From NCBI RefSeq assembly GCF_026153355.1, contig NZ_CP110636.1, positions 496,001 to 560,000 on the forward strand: a stretch of 64,000 nucleotides of DNA, written 5' to 3'. The DNA is from Streptomyces endophytica (GTDB lineage Bacteria; Actinomycetota; Actinomycetes; Streptomycetales; Streptomycetaceae). The position numbers and the translations under genes are program-made. This document shows, piece after piece, positions 51,353 to 62,904 of the stretch; the first letter of the stretch is position 1; the number at the start of each line of letters is the position of its first letter. The notes beneath the pieces were generated by a model, which was not told the origin of the DNA, did no database searches, and was given only the letters and a program-made list of their open reading frames with translations.

Positions 51353-51356
<4 letters not shown>
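49272..51356 (+). CDS. glgE: Alpha-1,4-glucan:maltose-1-phosphate maltosyltransferase
   Basis: Extends alpha-1,4-glucans using maltose 1-phosphate (GH13_3). 694 residues from the ATG at 49272, which follows AGGAG and gives an N-terminus starting MPAP like that of other Streptomyces GlgE; an ATG at 49353 is the alternative. The N-domain ([20 protein letters not shown]) and catalytic barrel are clear. The nucleophile is Asp410 in [12 protein letters not shown], the acid Glu is in [10 protein letters not shown] and the third acid is in [10 protein letters not shown]. It heads glgE-treS, overlapping treS by 4 bp. It is the target step of the maltose 1-phosphate pathway and acts in the cytoplasm. 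Confidence 0.97.
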
Positions 51357-53070
<1,714 letters not shown>

Positions 53071-53399
53071 TGCCCCGGCCCTGACCGGGCACGGGCACCG
53101 AGCATCCCGCCCGTACGCGGCCGCATCCCGCGTACGGGCGTTTTTTGACCTTTCGCTCGGGCAGTCTCCTTACTACCGCACGGGCCGGGTGAGCCCTCGG
53201 TGGTCCCCGGTTCGAGGGGGACCACCGCGCAGCGGACACGCGCACCGGCACGACCGCTGCCGCGATCCCGACACCCCCGCCGGGAGGATCTTCACACCCT
53301 CCGTCCGGGGGTACCGCCACCGCGCCACCGCACAGTGAAGGCCGCATTCCGGGACACTTTGCCCTACCTGTCGTGTGCCCGGGGAAAGGACGCGACGCC
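53071..53399. other. Intergenic region between treS and pep2
   Basis: No gene. It holds a canonical terminator at 53108-53146 near the treS end. The remaining 250 bases should carry a separate pep2 promoter; none is recognisable. Confidence 0.45.
53108..53146 (+). terminator. Rho-independent terminator after treS
   Basis: CGCCCGTACGCGG (53108-53120) pairs perfectly with CCGCGTACGGGCG (53128-53140), loop seven bases, followed by six T (53141-53146): the most canonical terminator in the window, 38 bases past the treS stop. Confidence 0.92.
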
Positions 53400-54880
53400 A
53401 TGTCGGACACCGCCCCGACCCGTGCCACCCGTAACACCCCTGACCACCGTCCGCTCGTCACCGCCCCCGATCTGCTCTCCTCGCTGGCACCGCTGCTCGC
53501 CGAATGGGTACCCCGCCAGCGCTGGTTCGCCGGCAAGGGGCGGCTTCTCACCGGCTTCGCCCTGCTGTCCGCGACCGAGCTGCTGCCGTGCGCCGGCGAC
53601 GGCACCTCGCCCGGCCTGCTGCAGCTGCTGGTCCGGGCCCAGCAGAGCTCCCCGCCGAGCCGCACACCGGCCGGCGGGACCGCTACCAGCTGCTGCTCGG
53701 GGTGCATCCGGCGCCGCCGCCCCAGCTGGCACGGGCGGTGATCGGCCGGCCCGGCGGCGGCCCGCTGCGCGGCCGGGTGGTCTACGACGCACTGCTGGAC
53801 AACCGGCTCTGCGGGCTGCTGCTGGAACGGCTGCGGGTCCCCGGGCGGCTCGGGGCCCTGCGCTTCTGCCGCGAACCCGACGCGGACATCCCCTCCGGAC
53901 TACCGGCCCGGCCGATCGCCGTCGAGCAGTCCAACTCCTCGATCGTGTACGGGAATTCGTTCATCCTGAAGGTCTTCCGGCGGATCGAGCCGGGCATCAA
54001 CCCCGATCTGGAACTGCCCCGGGCACTGGCGGACGCCAAGTGCGCCCGGGTCCCGGCACCCGCCGCGTGGTTCGAGTCGGCGGTCGCCGAGGAGAACGGC
54101 GAGGCGACCACGCTGGGCGTGCTCCAGCCGTTCCTGCCGGGCTCGGCGGACGGCTGGCAGCTGGCGCTCAACGCGCTCGCCGTCCGCGCCGACTTCACCG
54201 GTTCGGCCCGGGCGCTCGGGCACGCCACCGCCGAGGTGCACACCGCGCTGGCCCAGACGCTGCCGACCACCGAGCTGCGCCGCCCGCAGCTCGACGTGAT
54301 CGCGGCCCAGATGATCGAGCGGCTGGAGGCCACCGCCCGGGCGGTACCCGTGCTCCAGCCCTACCGCGCCCGGCTGCGCACCGCCTTCGACGCGCTGGCC
54401 GCGGTCGGGCACGACGGCCGCAGCTGGGCCGCCCAGCGCATCCACGGCGACCTGCACCTGGGCCAGACGCTGCGCTCCGCCGACGAGGGCCGCTGGTCGC
54501 TGATCGACTTCGAGGGCGAACCGGCCCGTCCGCTGGCCGAGCGGCGCAAGCTGCAGCCCGCGGTGCGGGACGTCGCGGCCATGCTGCGCTCCTTCGACTA
54601 CGCGGCGCGCAGCGGGCCGGCCGGCGCGGACCCCTGGGCGCTGGAGTGGGCCCGGCGCACCCGGGCCGCGTACTGCCTGGGCTATGCCGAGGCCGGCGGG
54701 CTCGATCCGCGCTCCGCGCCCGAGCTGATGCGGGCCTACGAGACCGACAAGGCGGTCTACGAGGTGCTCTACGAGGCCCGGCACCGGCCCGACTGGCTGT
54801 CCGTCCCGATGGCCGCGGTCCGGCGGCTGGCGGCGGGCGGCGAACCGGCCGTGGGCGTGGACGGATCCGGCCCGCCCTGA
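53400..54880 (+). CDS. pep2: Maltokinase (frameshifted as sequenced)
   Basis: Phosphorylates maltose to maltose 1-phosphate for GlgE. The ATG at 53400 follows AAAGGA. The N-cap subdomain begins [24 protein letters not shown] break near 53650 separates this from [15 protein letters not shown]. The aminoglycoside-kinase-like core has [14 protein letters not shown] (ATP-binding Lys), [12 protein letters not shown] (catalytic loop Asp) and [11 protein letters not shown] (metal-binding Asp). About 493 residues after correction. It is separated from treS by a terminator and precedes glgB by 76 bases. Confidence 0.93.
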
Positions 54881-54956
54881 CCCGCCCGCCCCGAGCCGAC
54901 GACGCGACCCCCGACGCACCGCCGACGCACCGCCCCCCCCCGAGGAGGCCCCGCCC

Positions 54957-57401
54957 GTGACCGCCGCCCCACCGCCGTCCCGCCCCACCCCTCCCGACCC
55001 CGCGTCCACACCGGACGGGGCCGCCGCGAGCGCGACCGGGCCCGCCGCCCCCGGCCCCGGGACCGCGGCCCCCGGCAGCCGCGGCGCCCCGGCGTCCGGC
55101 ACCCGTCCGCCCGCGCCCCGGGAAGCGGCCGCCGCACCCGGCGACCGGCCCGCCCGGCCACCCGGGACCGCGGCCGCCGCGGCGCGGCCCGGCACCGGCG
55201 GCCGCGGCGTACGGGCCGCCACCCCGCTGTCGGACGAGGACCGCGGCCGGCTGCTGGCCGGCGCGCACCACGACCCGCACGCGCTGCTCGGCGCCCACCC
55301 CGTGCGCGGCGGGCTGCTCATCCGTACCCTTCGGCCGTTCGCGAGCGGTGTCACCGTCCTGGCGGACGGGCTGCGCGCCGAGCTGCACTCCGAGGGCGAC
55401 GGGCTGTTCGCCGGCGTGCTGCCGCTGCGCACCGTCCCGGAGTACCGGCTGCTGGTCGACTACGGCGAGAGCACCGCGACCGTGCACGACCCGTACCGCT
55501 TCCTGCCCACGCTGGGCGAACTCGACCTGCACCTGTTCAGCGAGGGCCGGCACGAGCAGCTCTGGCGGGCGCTGGGCGCCCACGTCATGGACCACCAGGG
55601 CGTGACCGGCACCCGCTGCACGGTCTGGGCGCCCAACGCGCAGGGCGTCCGCGTCGTCGGCAACTTCAACTGCTGGGACGGCACCGGCCATCCGATGCGG
55701 TCGCTGGGTTCCTCCGGTGTCTGGGAGCTGTTCCTGCCGGACCTCGGCGAGGGCGAGCTGTACAAGTTCGAGATCACCCGGCCGGACGGCTCGCGGACGG
55801 TGCGCGCCGACCCGATGGCCCGCCGGACCGAGTGCCCGCCGGCCACCGCCTCGGTCGTGCACACCTCGCGCCACCGCTGGCAGGACGACGACTGGATGGC
55901 GCGGCGCTCCCAACGTCCGGTCCACCAGGCGCCGTTCTCCGTCTACGAGGTGCACCTGGCGTCCTGGCGCCCCGGTCTCACCTACCGGCAGCTCGCCGCC
56001 CAGCTGCCGGCCTACGTCAAGGACCTGGGCTTCACCCACGTCGAGTTCATGCCGGTCGCCGAGCACCCCTTCGGCGGGTCCTGGGGCTATCAGGTGACCG
56101 GCTTCTACGCGCCGACGGCCAGGATGGGCACGCCGGACGACTTCAAGTTCCTGATCGACGCCCTGCACCGGGCGGGCATCGGCGTGCTGATGGACTGGGT
56201 GCCGGCACACTTCCCGCGCGACGACTGGGCGCTGGCGGAGTTCGACGGGCGGCCGTTGTACGAGCCGCAGGACCCGTCCCGGGCCGCGCACCCCGACTGG
56301 GGCACCCTGGAATTCGACTACGGCCGCACCGAGGTCCGTAACTTCCTGGTGGCCAACGCGGTGTACTGGTGCGAGGAGTTCCACATCGACGGACTGCGGG
56401 TGGACGCGGTCGCCTCGATGCTCTACCTCGACTACTCCCGCGAGGACGGCGGCTGGACCCCGAACGTCAACGGCGGCCGGGAGAACCTCGACGCGGTGGC
56501 CTTCCTCCAGGAGATGAACGCCACGGTCTACCGGCGCTGCCCCGGCGTCGTCACCATCGCCGAGGAGTCCACCGCCTGGGACGGCGTCACCCGCGCCACC
56601 CACCACGTCGGGCCCGGCGGCTTCGGCGGTCTGGGCTTCGGCCTGAAGTGGAACATGGGCTGGATGCACGACTCGCTCGGCTACGTCTCCAAGGAGCCGG
56701 TGCACCGCAAGTACCACCACGGCGAGATGACCTTCTCGATGATCTACGCCTACTCCGAGAACTACGTGCTGCCGATCTCGCACGACGAGGTGGTGCACGG
56801 CAAGCAGGCACTGGTGTCGAAGATGCCCGGGGACTGGTGGCAGCAGCGCGCCAACCACCGGGCGTACCTGGGCTTCATGTGGGCGCACCCGGGCAAGCAA
56901 CTCCTCTTCATGGGGCAGGAGTTCGCCCAGGGCGCGGAGTGGGCGGAACGCCACGGCCCGGACTGGTGGCTGCTCGACCCGTCGTACGAGGCAGAACCGG
57001 ACCACCGGGGCGTCCGCGATCTGGTCCGGGAGCTGAACCGGCACTACGCCGCGACCCCGGCGCTGTGGGAGCGGGACACCGAACCGGCCGGCTTCCAGTG
57101 GATCGACGGCGACGCGAGCGAGGACAACGTCTTCTCGTTCCTCCGTTTCGCCGCCGACGGTGCCCCGCTGGTGTCGGTCACCAACTTCTCGCCGGTCGTC
57201 CGGCACGGGTACCGGATCGGCGTCCCGGACGACGTCCCGGTCTGGCGCGAGGTGCTCAACACCGACGCGGCGCGCTACGGCGGCAGCGGCGTGGCCAACC
57301 CCGATCCGCTGAAGACCGAAACGGTGCCCTGGAACGGGCGGACCAGCTCCGTCCCGCTGGTGCTGCCGCCGCTGGCCACGATCTGGCTCCAGCCGGCGTA
57401 G
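54957..57401 (+). CDS. glgB: 1,4-alpha-glucan branching enzyme
   Basis: Introduces alpha-1,6 branches into the glucan made by GlgE. 814 residues, intact, GTG start at 54957. The first 90 residues are Pro/Ala/Gly-rich and low complexity, longer than in most GlgB proteins. Two CBM48-type domains follow, then the GH13_9 barrel: nucleophile Asp in [16 protein letters not shown], acid Glu in [11 protein letters not shown] and HDEVVHGK. It ends IWLQPA just before a strong terminator. It is the last step of the glgE-treS-pep2-glgB pathway. Confidence 0.96.
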   Translation: MTAAPPPSRPTPPDPASTPDGAAASATGPAAPGPGTAAPGSRGAPASGTRPPAPREAAAAPGDRPARPPGTAAAAARPGTGGRGVRAATPLSDEDRGRLLAGAHHDPHALLGAHPVRGGLLIRTLRPFASGVTVLADGLRAELHSEGDGLFAGVLPLRTVPEYRLLVDYGESTATVHDPYRFLPTLGELDLHLFSEGRHEQLWRALGAHVMDHQGVTGTRCTVWAPNAQGVRVVGNFNCWDGTGHPMRSLGSSGVWELFLPDLGEGELYKFEITRPDGSRTVRADPMARRTECPPATASVVHTSRHRWQDDDWMARRSQRPVHQAPFSVYEVHLASWRPGLTYRQLAAQLPAYVKDLGFTHVEFMPVAEHPFGGSWGYQVTGFYAPTARMGTPDDFKFLIDALHRAGIGVLMDWVPAHFPRDDWALAEFDGRPLYEPQDPSRAAHPDWGTLEFDYGRTEVRNFLVANAVYWCEEFHIDGLRVDAVASMLYLDYSREDGGWTPNVNGGRENLDAVAFLQEMNATVYRRCPGVVTIAEESTAWDGVTRATHHVGPGGFGGLGFGLKWNMGWMHDSLGYVSKEPVHRKYHHGEMTFSMIYAYSENYVLPISHDEVVHGKQALVSKMPGDWWQQRANHRAYLGFMWAHPGKQLLFMGQEFAQGAEWAERHGPDWWLLDPSYEAEPDHRGVRDLVRELNRHYAATPALWERDTEPAGFQWIDGDASEDNVFSFLRFAADGAPLVSVTNFSPVVRHGYRIGVPDDVPVWREVLNTDAARYGGSGVANPDPLKTETVPWNGRTSSVPLVLPPLATIWLQPA

Positions 57402-57420
57402 GCGTTCCCGCTGACGGCCG

Positions 57421-57454
57421 AAGGGGCGGACGCCGCGACCGGCGTCCGCCCCTT
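57421..57454. terminator. Bidirectional hairpin terminator between glgB and dctA
   Basis: AAGGGGCGGACGCCG (57421-57435) pairs perfectly with CGGCGTCCGCCCCTT (57440-57454), a 15-bp stem with a 4-base loop. It sits between convergent genes and can serve both. Confidence 0.85.
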
Positions 57455-57475
57455 CTCCCCTGCTGCGGCCGTGGA

Positions 57476-58891
57476 TCAGACCGTGGCGGACTCCTTCGCC
57501 CCGCCGTCCCGGGGGCCGGCGACCGCGGCGGGCGGCGCCGGGTCCGCGGCCGGGCCGTGCGCGTCGACGGACAGCGTCTTCTCGTCGAACGGGATCCGGC
57601 CGGCCAGCACCTCGGCCGCCCGGGCCCGGTCGATCTCCTTGGTCCAGGTCCCGACGAGCACGGTGGCGACCGCGTTGCCGGCGAAGTTGGTCAGCGCCCG
57701 GGCCTCGCTCATGAAGCGGTCGATGCCGACGATCAGGCCGACGCCGTCGACCAGTTCGGGGCGGTGCGACTGCAGGCCGCCGGCCAGCGTGGCCAGGCCC
57801 GCGCCGGTGACACCGGCGGCCCCCTTGGACGCGATGATCATGAAGACCAGCAGCGAGATCTGCTGTCCGAGCGCGAGCGGCTTGCCCATCGCCTCGGCCA
57901 CGAACAGCGAGGACATCGTCAGGTAGATCGCGGTGCCGTCGAGGTTGAAGCTGTAGCCGGTCGGGACGGTGATGCCGACCACCGGCTTGCTGACGCCCAG
58001 GTGCTCCATCTTCGCGATCAGCCGGGGCAGCGCCGACTCCGAGGAGGACGTCGACAGGATCAGCAGGAACTCCCGGGCGAGGTACTTCAGCAGCAGGAAG
58101 ATGTTGACCCCGGCGACCAGCCGGAGCAGCGCGCCGAGCACCACGATCACGAACAGCAGACAGGTGACGTAGAAGCCGACCATGATGATGGCCAGCGACT
58201 TCAGCGCGTCCAGGCCGGTCTCGCCGACCACCGCCGCGATCGCGCCGAAGGCACCCACCGGCGCCGCCCACATGATCATGGCCAGCACCCGGAAGACCAG
58301 CTTCTGCAGGTGGCCGACGCCGCGCAGCACCGGCTCGCCCGCCGAGCCCAGCGCCTGCAGTCCGAAGCCGACCAGCAGCGCCACCAGCAGCGTCTGCAGC
58401 ACCTCGCCCTGGGTGAAGGCGGAGACCAGCGTGGTGGGGATCATGCCGAGCAGGAACTCGGGCAGCGATTCGGCGCTGCCCGAGGCCTGCGCGTGGCCCG
58501 CGTGCCGCACGGATTCGGTCAGGTGCAGCCCGGAGCCGGGCTCCAGGACGTTCCCGACGACCAGGCCGATGGCCAGCGCGACGGTCGACATCACCATGAA
58601 GTAGCCGAGGGCCAGTCCGCCCACCGCGCCGACCTTGGCGGCCTTACGGACCGAGCCGACGCCCAGCACGATGGTGCAGAAGATGATCGGCGAGATCATC
58701 ATCTTGATCAGGTTCACGAACCCGGTACCGAGCGGCTTGAGCTCGACGGCGACACCGGGGGCGGCGAAGCCCACGATGATGCCGAGGAGCACCGCCCCGA
58801 TCACGGCGATGTAGAGGAAGTGGGTCCGGTCCCGCTTCGCCGGCGCGGCTTCCTCGGTGGTTGCCCCGGACGGCGGGGTCTGTGCAGCCAC
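57476..58891 (-). CDS. dctA: Dicarboxylate/amino acid:cation symporter (DAACS family, DctA type)
   Basis: 471 residues with eight membrane helices and two re-entrant loops. The serine-rich HP1 motif is STSSSESALPRL and the conserved HP2/TM7 region is GYSFNLDGTAIY. It takes up C4-dicarboxylates such as succinate, fumarate or malate with protons or sodium; glutamate/aspartate remains possible. The GTG at 58891-58889 follows GAGGAGG. It is divergent from a CitA/DcuS-type sensor kinase and response regulator, the classic arrangement for a dicarboxylate-induced transporter. Confidence 0.92.
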   Translation of the reverse strand: MAAQTPPSGATTEEAAPAKRDRTHFLYIAVIGAVLLGIIVGFAAPGVAVELKPLGTGFVNLIKMMISPIIFCTIVLGVGSVRKAAKVGAVGGLALGYFMVMSTVALAIGLVVGNVLEPGSGLHLTESVRHAGHAQASGSAESLPEFLLGMIPTTLVSAFTQGEVLQTLLVALLVGFGLQALGSAGEPVLRGVGHLQKLVFRVLAMIMWAAPVGAFGAIAAVVGETGLDALKSLAIIMVGFYVTCLLFVIVVLGALLRLVAGVNIFLLLKYLAREFLLILSTSSSESALPRLIAKMEHLGVSKPVVGITVPTGYSFNLDGTAIYLTMSSLFVAEAMGKPLALGQQISLLVFMIIASKGAAGVTGAGLATLAGGLQSHRPELVDGVGLIVGIDRFMSEARALTNFAGNAVATVLVGTWTKEIDRARAAEVLAGRIPFDEKTLSVDAHGPAADPAPPAAVAGPRDGGAKESATV

Positions 58892-59012
58892 GGCTGCCTC
58901 CTCGGGTCTACGGTCCTGCGCCTGATCTGGGGCACCACCCAGGCCGTTCAGGCACTGGGGAGGCTCGGCGCACGATGAGTCCCGGCGACTATGCAGGCCC
59001 ACTGTGGCGCCC

Positions 59013-59049
59013 GTCACCCTTACGTACATTTCGTTCACGTAAAAGTGAC
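59013..59049. promoter_or_regulatory. Dyad operator candidate between dctA and the sensor kinase gene
   Basis: GTCACCCTTACGT (59013-59025) and ACGTAAAAGTGAC (59037-59049) are inverted repeats matching at 11 of 13 positions, 11 bases apart. It ends 17 bases before the kinase ATG (59067) and is 122 bases from the dctA start. The likely binder is the response regulator at 60772-61452. Confidence 0.5.
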
Positions 59050-59066
59050 CCGGCAGACTGTTCCGT

Positions 59067-60725
59067 ATGCGACTCCCCCGACCCCGCGGGCCCCGGTGGC
59101 CCGGCCGGCTGCGCGGCCCCCGCAGCCTGGCCGGCCAGCTCTTCGCCATGCAGGTGGTGCTGGTCGCGGTGGTCGTCGTGGGCTGCGCCGGGTTCGCGTA
59201 CCTCAGTGCCGGGCGGCAGGCGGAGGAGACGGCGCAGCGGCAGGCGACCGCGGCCGCGACCGCCGTGGCCGATTCCCCGGCCGTGGTGGCGGCGGCCCGC
59301 ACCAAGCACCCGACGGCCGCGCTCCAGCCGTACACCGAGCGGCTGCGGCGCGACGCGGGGGTGGACTTCGTGGTCGTGATGGCTCCGGACGGGACCCGCT
59401 GGACGCATCCGGAGCCGTCCGCGATCGGGCGGAAGTACCTGGGGCACATCGGCCCGGCACTGCACGGCCGGATCTTCCCGGAGACGCACCTGGGGGTGCT
59501 CGGCCCGTCCGTACGGGTGGTCGCCCCGGTCCGCGATCCGCGGGCCGGCGGCCGGATCACCGCGCTGGTCAGCTCGGGGATCACGATCAAGACGATCAGC
59601 CGGCAGCTGCGCGAGCAGGTGCTCGCGGTGGTCGGGGTGGCCGCGGCGGCGCTGGTGCTGGGCGGTGCCGGCACGTACGTGATCAACGCCCGGCTGCGCC
59701 GCCACACCCACGGCATGAACGCCCAGGAGCTCGGCCGGATGCACGACTACCACCAGGCGGCGCTGCACGCCGTGCGCGAGGGGCTGCTGATGCTGGACGG
59801 GCGGCGCCGGGTCGCGCTGATCAACGACGGCGGGCGGGAGCTGCTGGGCCTGTCCGGGGACGCGGTGGGCCGGGCGGTGACCGAGCTGGGGCTGCCGGAG
59901 CCGCTGACCGAGGCGCTGCGGGAGCCCGGGCCGCGGGTCGACGAGCTGCATCTGACCCGCGACCGGGTGCTGGTGGTCAACTCCGCGCCGGTCTCCGGCG
60001 GCGAGCAGCGCGGCAGCGTCGTCACCCTGCGGGACCACACCGAACTCCAGGCGCTCTCCGGCGAGTTGGACTCGGTGCGGGGCTTCGCCGAGGCGCTGCG
60101 GTCGCAGGCGCACGAGGCCGCCAACCGGCTGCACACCGTGGTCTCGCTGATCGAGCTGGGCCGGGCCGAGGAGGCGGTGACGTTCGCCACCGCCGAGCTG
60201 GAACTGGCGCAGGCGCTGACCGACCAGGTCGTCGGGGCGGTCGCCGAACCGGTGCTGGCCGCGCTGCTGCTGGGCAAGGCCGCCCAGGCCAACGAGCGCG
60301 GGGTGGAGCTGACCCTGACACCGGACAGCCGGATCGACGACGGGGTACTGCCGCCCGGGCTGCCGACCCGGGACCTGGTGACGGTGCTGGGCAACCTCCT
60401 CGACAACGCCATCGACGCGGCGGCCCCGGGCCCGGAGCACGCCCCGGTCGCGCCGCCGCGGGTGCGGGTCACCGCCCGCGCGGACGGCGGCGAGCTGCTG
60501 CTGCGGGTGGCGGACAACGGGCCGGGGGTGGCCGCGGAGACCGCCGAGGAGATCTTCCGGCGGGGCTGGAGCACCAAGCAGGGCGCGGCCGGCCGCGGAC
60601 TGGGGCTGGCTCTGGTGCGGCAGGCGGTGCGGCGCAACGGCGGCACCGTGACCCTGGAACGGGCGGCGGAGGGCGGCGCGCGGTTCACCGTGCGCCTGCC
60701 GCTGCGGACGGGAGCGTCGGCATGA
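59067..60725 (+). CDS. CitA/DcuS-type sensor histidine kinase
   Basis: 552 residues. Membrane helix at about 28-48 (FAMQVVLVAVVVVGCAGFAYL), extracytoplasmic sCache-like sensor (about 50-175, with PSAIGRKYLGHIGPAL), second helix ([21 protein letters not shown]), PAS domain (about 220-315), then the SpoB-type dimerisation helix SQAHEAANRLHTVVSLIELG with phospho-His, and HATPase (NLLDNAIDAA, DNGPGV, GRGLGLALV). Such kinases sense di- or tricarboxylates. The start ATG 59067 has no clear ribosome site. Next to dctA, so a C4-dicarboxylate signal is likely but inferred. Confidence 0.92.
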   Translation: MRLPRPRGPRWPGRLRGPRSLAGQLFAMQVVLVAVVVVGCAGFAYLSAGRQAEETAQRQATAAATAVADSPAVVAAARTKHPTAALQPYTERLRRDAGVDFVVVMAPDGTRWTHPEPSAIGRKYLGHIGPALHGRIFPETHLGVLGPSVRVVAPVRDPRAGGRITALVSSGITIKTISRQLREQVLAVVGVAAAALVLGGAGTYVINARLRRHTHGMNAQELGRMHDYHQAALHAVREGLLMLDGRRRVALINDGGRELLGLSGDAVGRAVTELGLPEPLTEALREPGPRVDELHLTRDRVLVVNSAPVSGGEQRGSVVTLRDHTELQALSGELDSVRGFAEALRSQAHEAANRLHTVVSLIELGRAEEAVTFATAELELAQALTDQVVGAVAEPVLAALLLGKAAQANERGVELTLTPDSRIDDGVLPPGLPTRDLVTVLGNLLDNAIDAAAPGPEHAPVAPPRVRVTARADGGELLLRVADNGPGVAAETAEEIFRRGWSTKQGAAGRGLGLALVRQAVRRNGGTVTLERAAEGGARFTVRLPLRTGASA

Positions 60726-60771
60726 GCAGGGCATGCGGGCCGGCCGGCCCGGCCGAGGGAGGTGGGTGGCG

Positions 60772-61452
60772 GTGAGCCCCTTGGACATCCGGGTGCTGGT
60801 CGTCGAGGACGATCCGGTGGCCGCCGACGCGCACGCCCTGTACGTCGGGCGGGTGCCCGGCTTCACCGTGTCCGGCACCGCGCACTCCATGGGCGACGCC
60901 CGCCGCCACCTCGACCAGCACCCGGTCGATCTGCTGCTGCTGGACCTGTATCTGCCCGACGGGCACGGGCTGCAGCTGGTGCGGACGCTGCGCGCGGCCG
61001 GGCACGGGGCCGACATCATCGCGGTCACCTCGGCCCGCGATCTGGCGATGGTCCGGGAGGGCGTCTCGCTGGGCGTGGTGCAGTACGTGCTGAAGCCGTT
61101 CACCTTCGCCACGCTGCGGGACCGGCTCACCCGGTACGCCGAGTTCCGCGCCACGAGCGGGGAGGCCAGCGGGCAGGACGAGGTGGACCGGGCGATCGCC
61201 GCGCTGCGCGCCCCGCGGCCGGCCGCGCTGCCCAAGGGGCTGACCGCGGCCACCCTGCGGGCGGTGACCGATGTGCTGCGGGCCGCCGAGCGCGGGCTGA
61301 CCGCCGCCGAGGCCGCCGCCGACGTGGGCATTTCCCGGATCACCGCGCGCCGCTATCTGGAGCATCTGGTGGACGGCGGCCGGGCGGCCCGCGCGCCGCA
61401 GTACGGCCAGGTCGGCCGGCCCGAATTGCGCTACCGCTGGTCGGGCCATTGA
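60772..61452 (+). CDS. CitB/DcuR-type response regulator
   Basis: 226 residues from the GTG at 60772 (GTG at 60766 also possible; GAGGGAGG lies just upstream). Receiver domain with IRVLVVEDDP, phospho-Asp in LLLLDLYLPDG and Lys in LKPFTF, and C-terminal helix-turn-helix GLTAAEAAADVGISRITARRYLEHL, as in CitB-family regulators. It follows the kinase by 46 bases and probably activates dctA through the dyad at 59013-59049. Confidence 0.93.
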   Translation: MSPLDIRVLVVEDDPVAADAHALYVGRVPGFTVSGTAHSMGDARRHLDQHPVDLLLLDLYLPDGHGLQLVRTLRAAGHGADIIAVTSARDLAMVREGVSLGVVQYVLKPFTFATLRDRLTRYAEFRATSGEASGQDEVDRAIAALRAPRPAALPKGLTAATLRAVTDVLRAAERGLTAAEAAADVGISRITARRYLEHLVDGGRAARAPQYGQVGRPELRYRWSGH

Positions 61453-61496
61453 CCCGCTGTGATCGGTGACTTACGTTCAGCGGGCAGCACCCCACA

Positions 61497-61518
61497 GTGA
61501 GTTGACCGTGAGTTGGCC
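61497..61518. repeat. Tandem 11-bp direct repeat before the sugar-binding protein gene
   Basis: GTGAGTTGACC (61497-61507) is followed at once by GTGAGTTGGCC (61508-61518), differing at one base. It sits 22 bases before the solute-binding protein start, a position suitable for a regulator site, though chance is possible. Confidence 0.4.
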
Positions 61519-61540
61519 GTGGTCCCGCAGGAGGTCTGCC

Positions 61541-62904
61541 GTGCGTCCCACCGCTCCGCTGATTCTGCTCGTCGCCGCCGCCGTCGCCGCCGGGACGCTC
61601 ACCGGCTGCGGCAGCGGGTCCGGCAGCGACAAGGACACCGTCAAGGTGGCCTTCATCAAGGACACCAACGCCAAGGTCACGGTGCGGGACGACTACATCC
61701 GCCTGGTGGCCCGGCAGTTCGAGAAGAACAACGCGGGCAAGAAGGTCCGGCTGATCCCGATCCAGGCGTCGGAGAACGACTACTACGCCAAGATCCAGCA
61801 GATGATGCGCTCCCCCAGGACCGCCCCCGACCTGGTCTACGAGGACACCTTCCTGGTCAACTCCGACATCAAGGCGGGGCTGCTGCGGCCGCTGGACGCG
61901 CAGGTGACGTCGTGGGCCGACTGGCGGCAGTTCGAGCCGGCCGCGAAGGCCGCGGCCCGGGGCCGGACGGGAGGACGTACGGCGTCCCGGACGGTACGGA
62001 CACCCGCGGGCTGTGGTTCAACAAGAAGATCTTCCACCGGGCCGGGTTGCCGGCGAACTGGCGGCCGAGGAGCTGGGACGAGGTGCTGGCCGCGGCCCGG
62101 ACCATCAAGAAGAAGGTCCCCGGGGTGATCCCGCTGAACGTCTTCACCGGCAAGGGCGCCGGCGAGGCGGCCGTGATGCAGGGCTTCGAGATGCTGCTGT
62201 ACGGCACGGGGCGGGACCCGCTGTACGACCCGGCGGCCAAGAAGTGGGTCACCGGCAGCAAGGGCTTCCGGGACAGCCTGGCCTTCATCGACACCGTCTA
62301 CAAGGAGGGGCTCGGCCCCGAGGTCTCCGACGCGCTCAGCCCCAACATCCAGACCAATGTGGCCGCCGAACTGCTCCCCGAGGAGAAGCTGGCGATCGAC
62401 CTGGACGGCTCGTGGCTGGGCCAGCAGTGGCAGAAGACCGGCGGCGGCAACCCCTGGCCGCAGTGGTCGACGACGCTGGGCCAGACGCCGTTCCCCACCC
62501 AGCACGGTGGCCCGCCCGGCACGGTGAGCCTGGCCGGCGGCTGGACCTGGTCGGTGCCGCGGCGGGCCCAACAGCCCGACCTGGCCTGGAAGTTGATCCA
62601 GACCTTCCAGTCGAAGGCGAACGCGCTGGAGTGGTGCGTACGGGGCGCGCAGATCTCGGTGCGCAAGGACGTCGCGACCGATCCGCGCTATCTGAAGTCC
62701 GTCCCCGGCATCGGCTTCTTCACCTCGCTGGTGAAGGTCAGCCGCTTCCGTCCGGCGCTGCCCGAGTACCCGAAGGTCGCGGCGGCGATCGGGGAGGCGA
62801 TGGAGGCGGTCACCGCCGATGACTCCTCGCCTGCCGAGGCGGCCAAGGACTACGACGAGGGCCTCGGGTCGATCGTGGACGGCCGGACCGTCGCCCGGCC
62901 GTGA
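61541..62904 (+). CDS. Sugar ABC transporter substrate-binding lipoprotein (SBP family 1; frameshifted as sequenced)
   Basis: Extracytoplasmic binding protein. The GTG at 61541 follows CAGGAGG. Signal peptide LILLVAAAVAAGTLTGCGS, with lipobox LTGC. A break near 61965 joins EPAAKAAARG to PDGRTYGVPDGTDTRGLWF. The family-typical AELLPEEKLAIDLDGSWLG and GGWTWSVPRRAQQPDLAWKLI follow. About 454 residues after correction. The stop overlaps the permease start by 4 bp. The sugar is unknown; the layout resembles msmEFG/multiple-sugar systems. Confidence 0.9.

Noticed and set aside
54195..58271. Minus-strand open frame of about 1,358 codons opposite pep2 and glgB
   Set aside because: Antisense shadow caused by high GC; the product is Arg/Pro/Gly-rich with no domain, and the plus strand holds clear enzymes.
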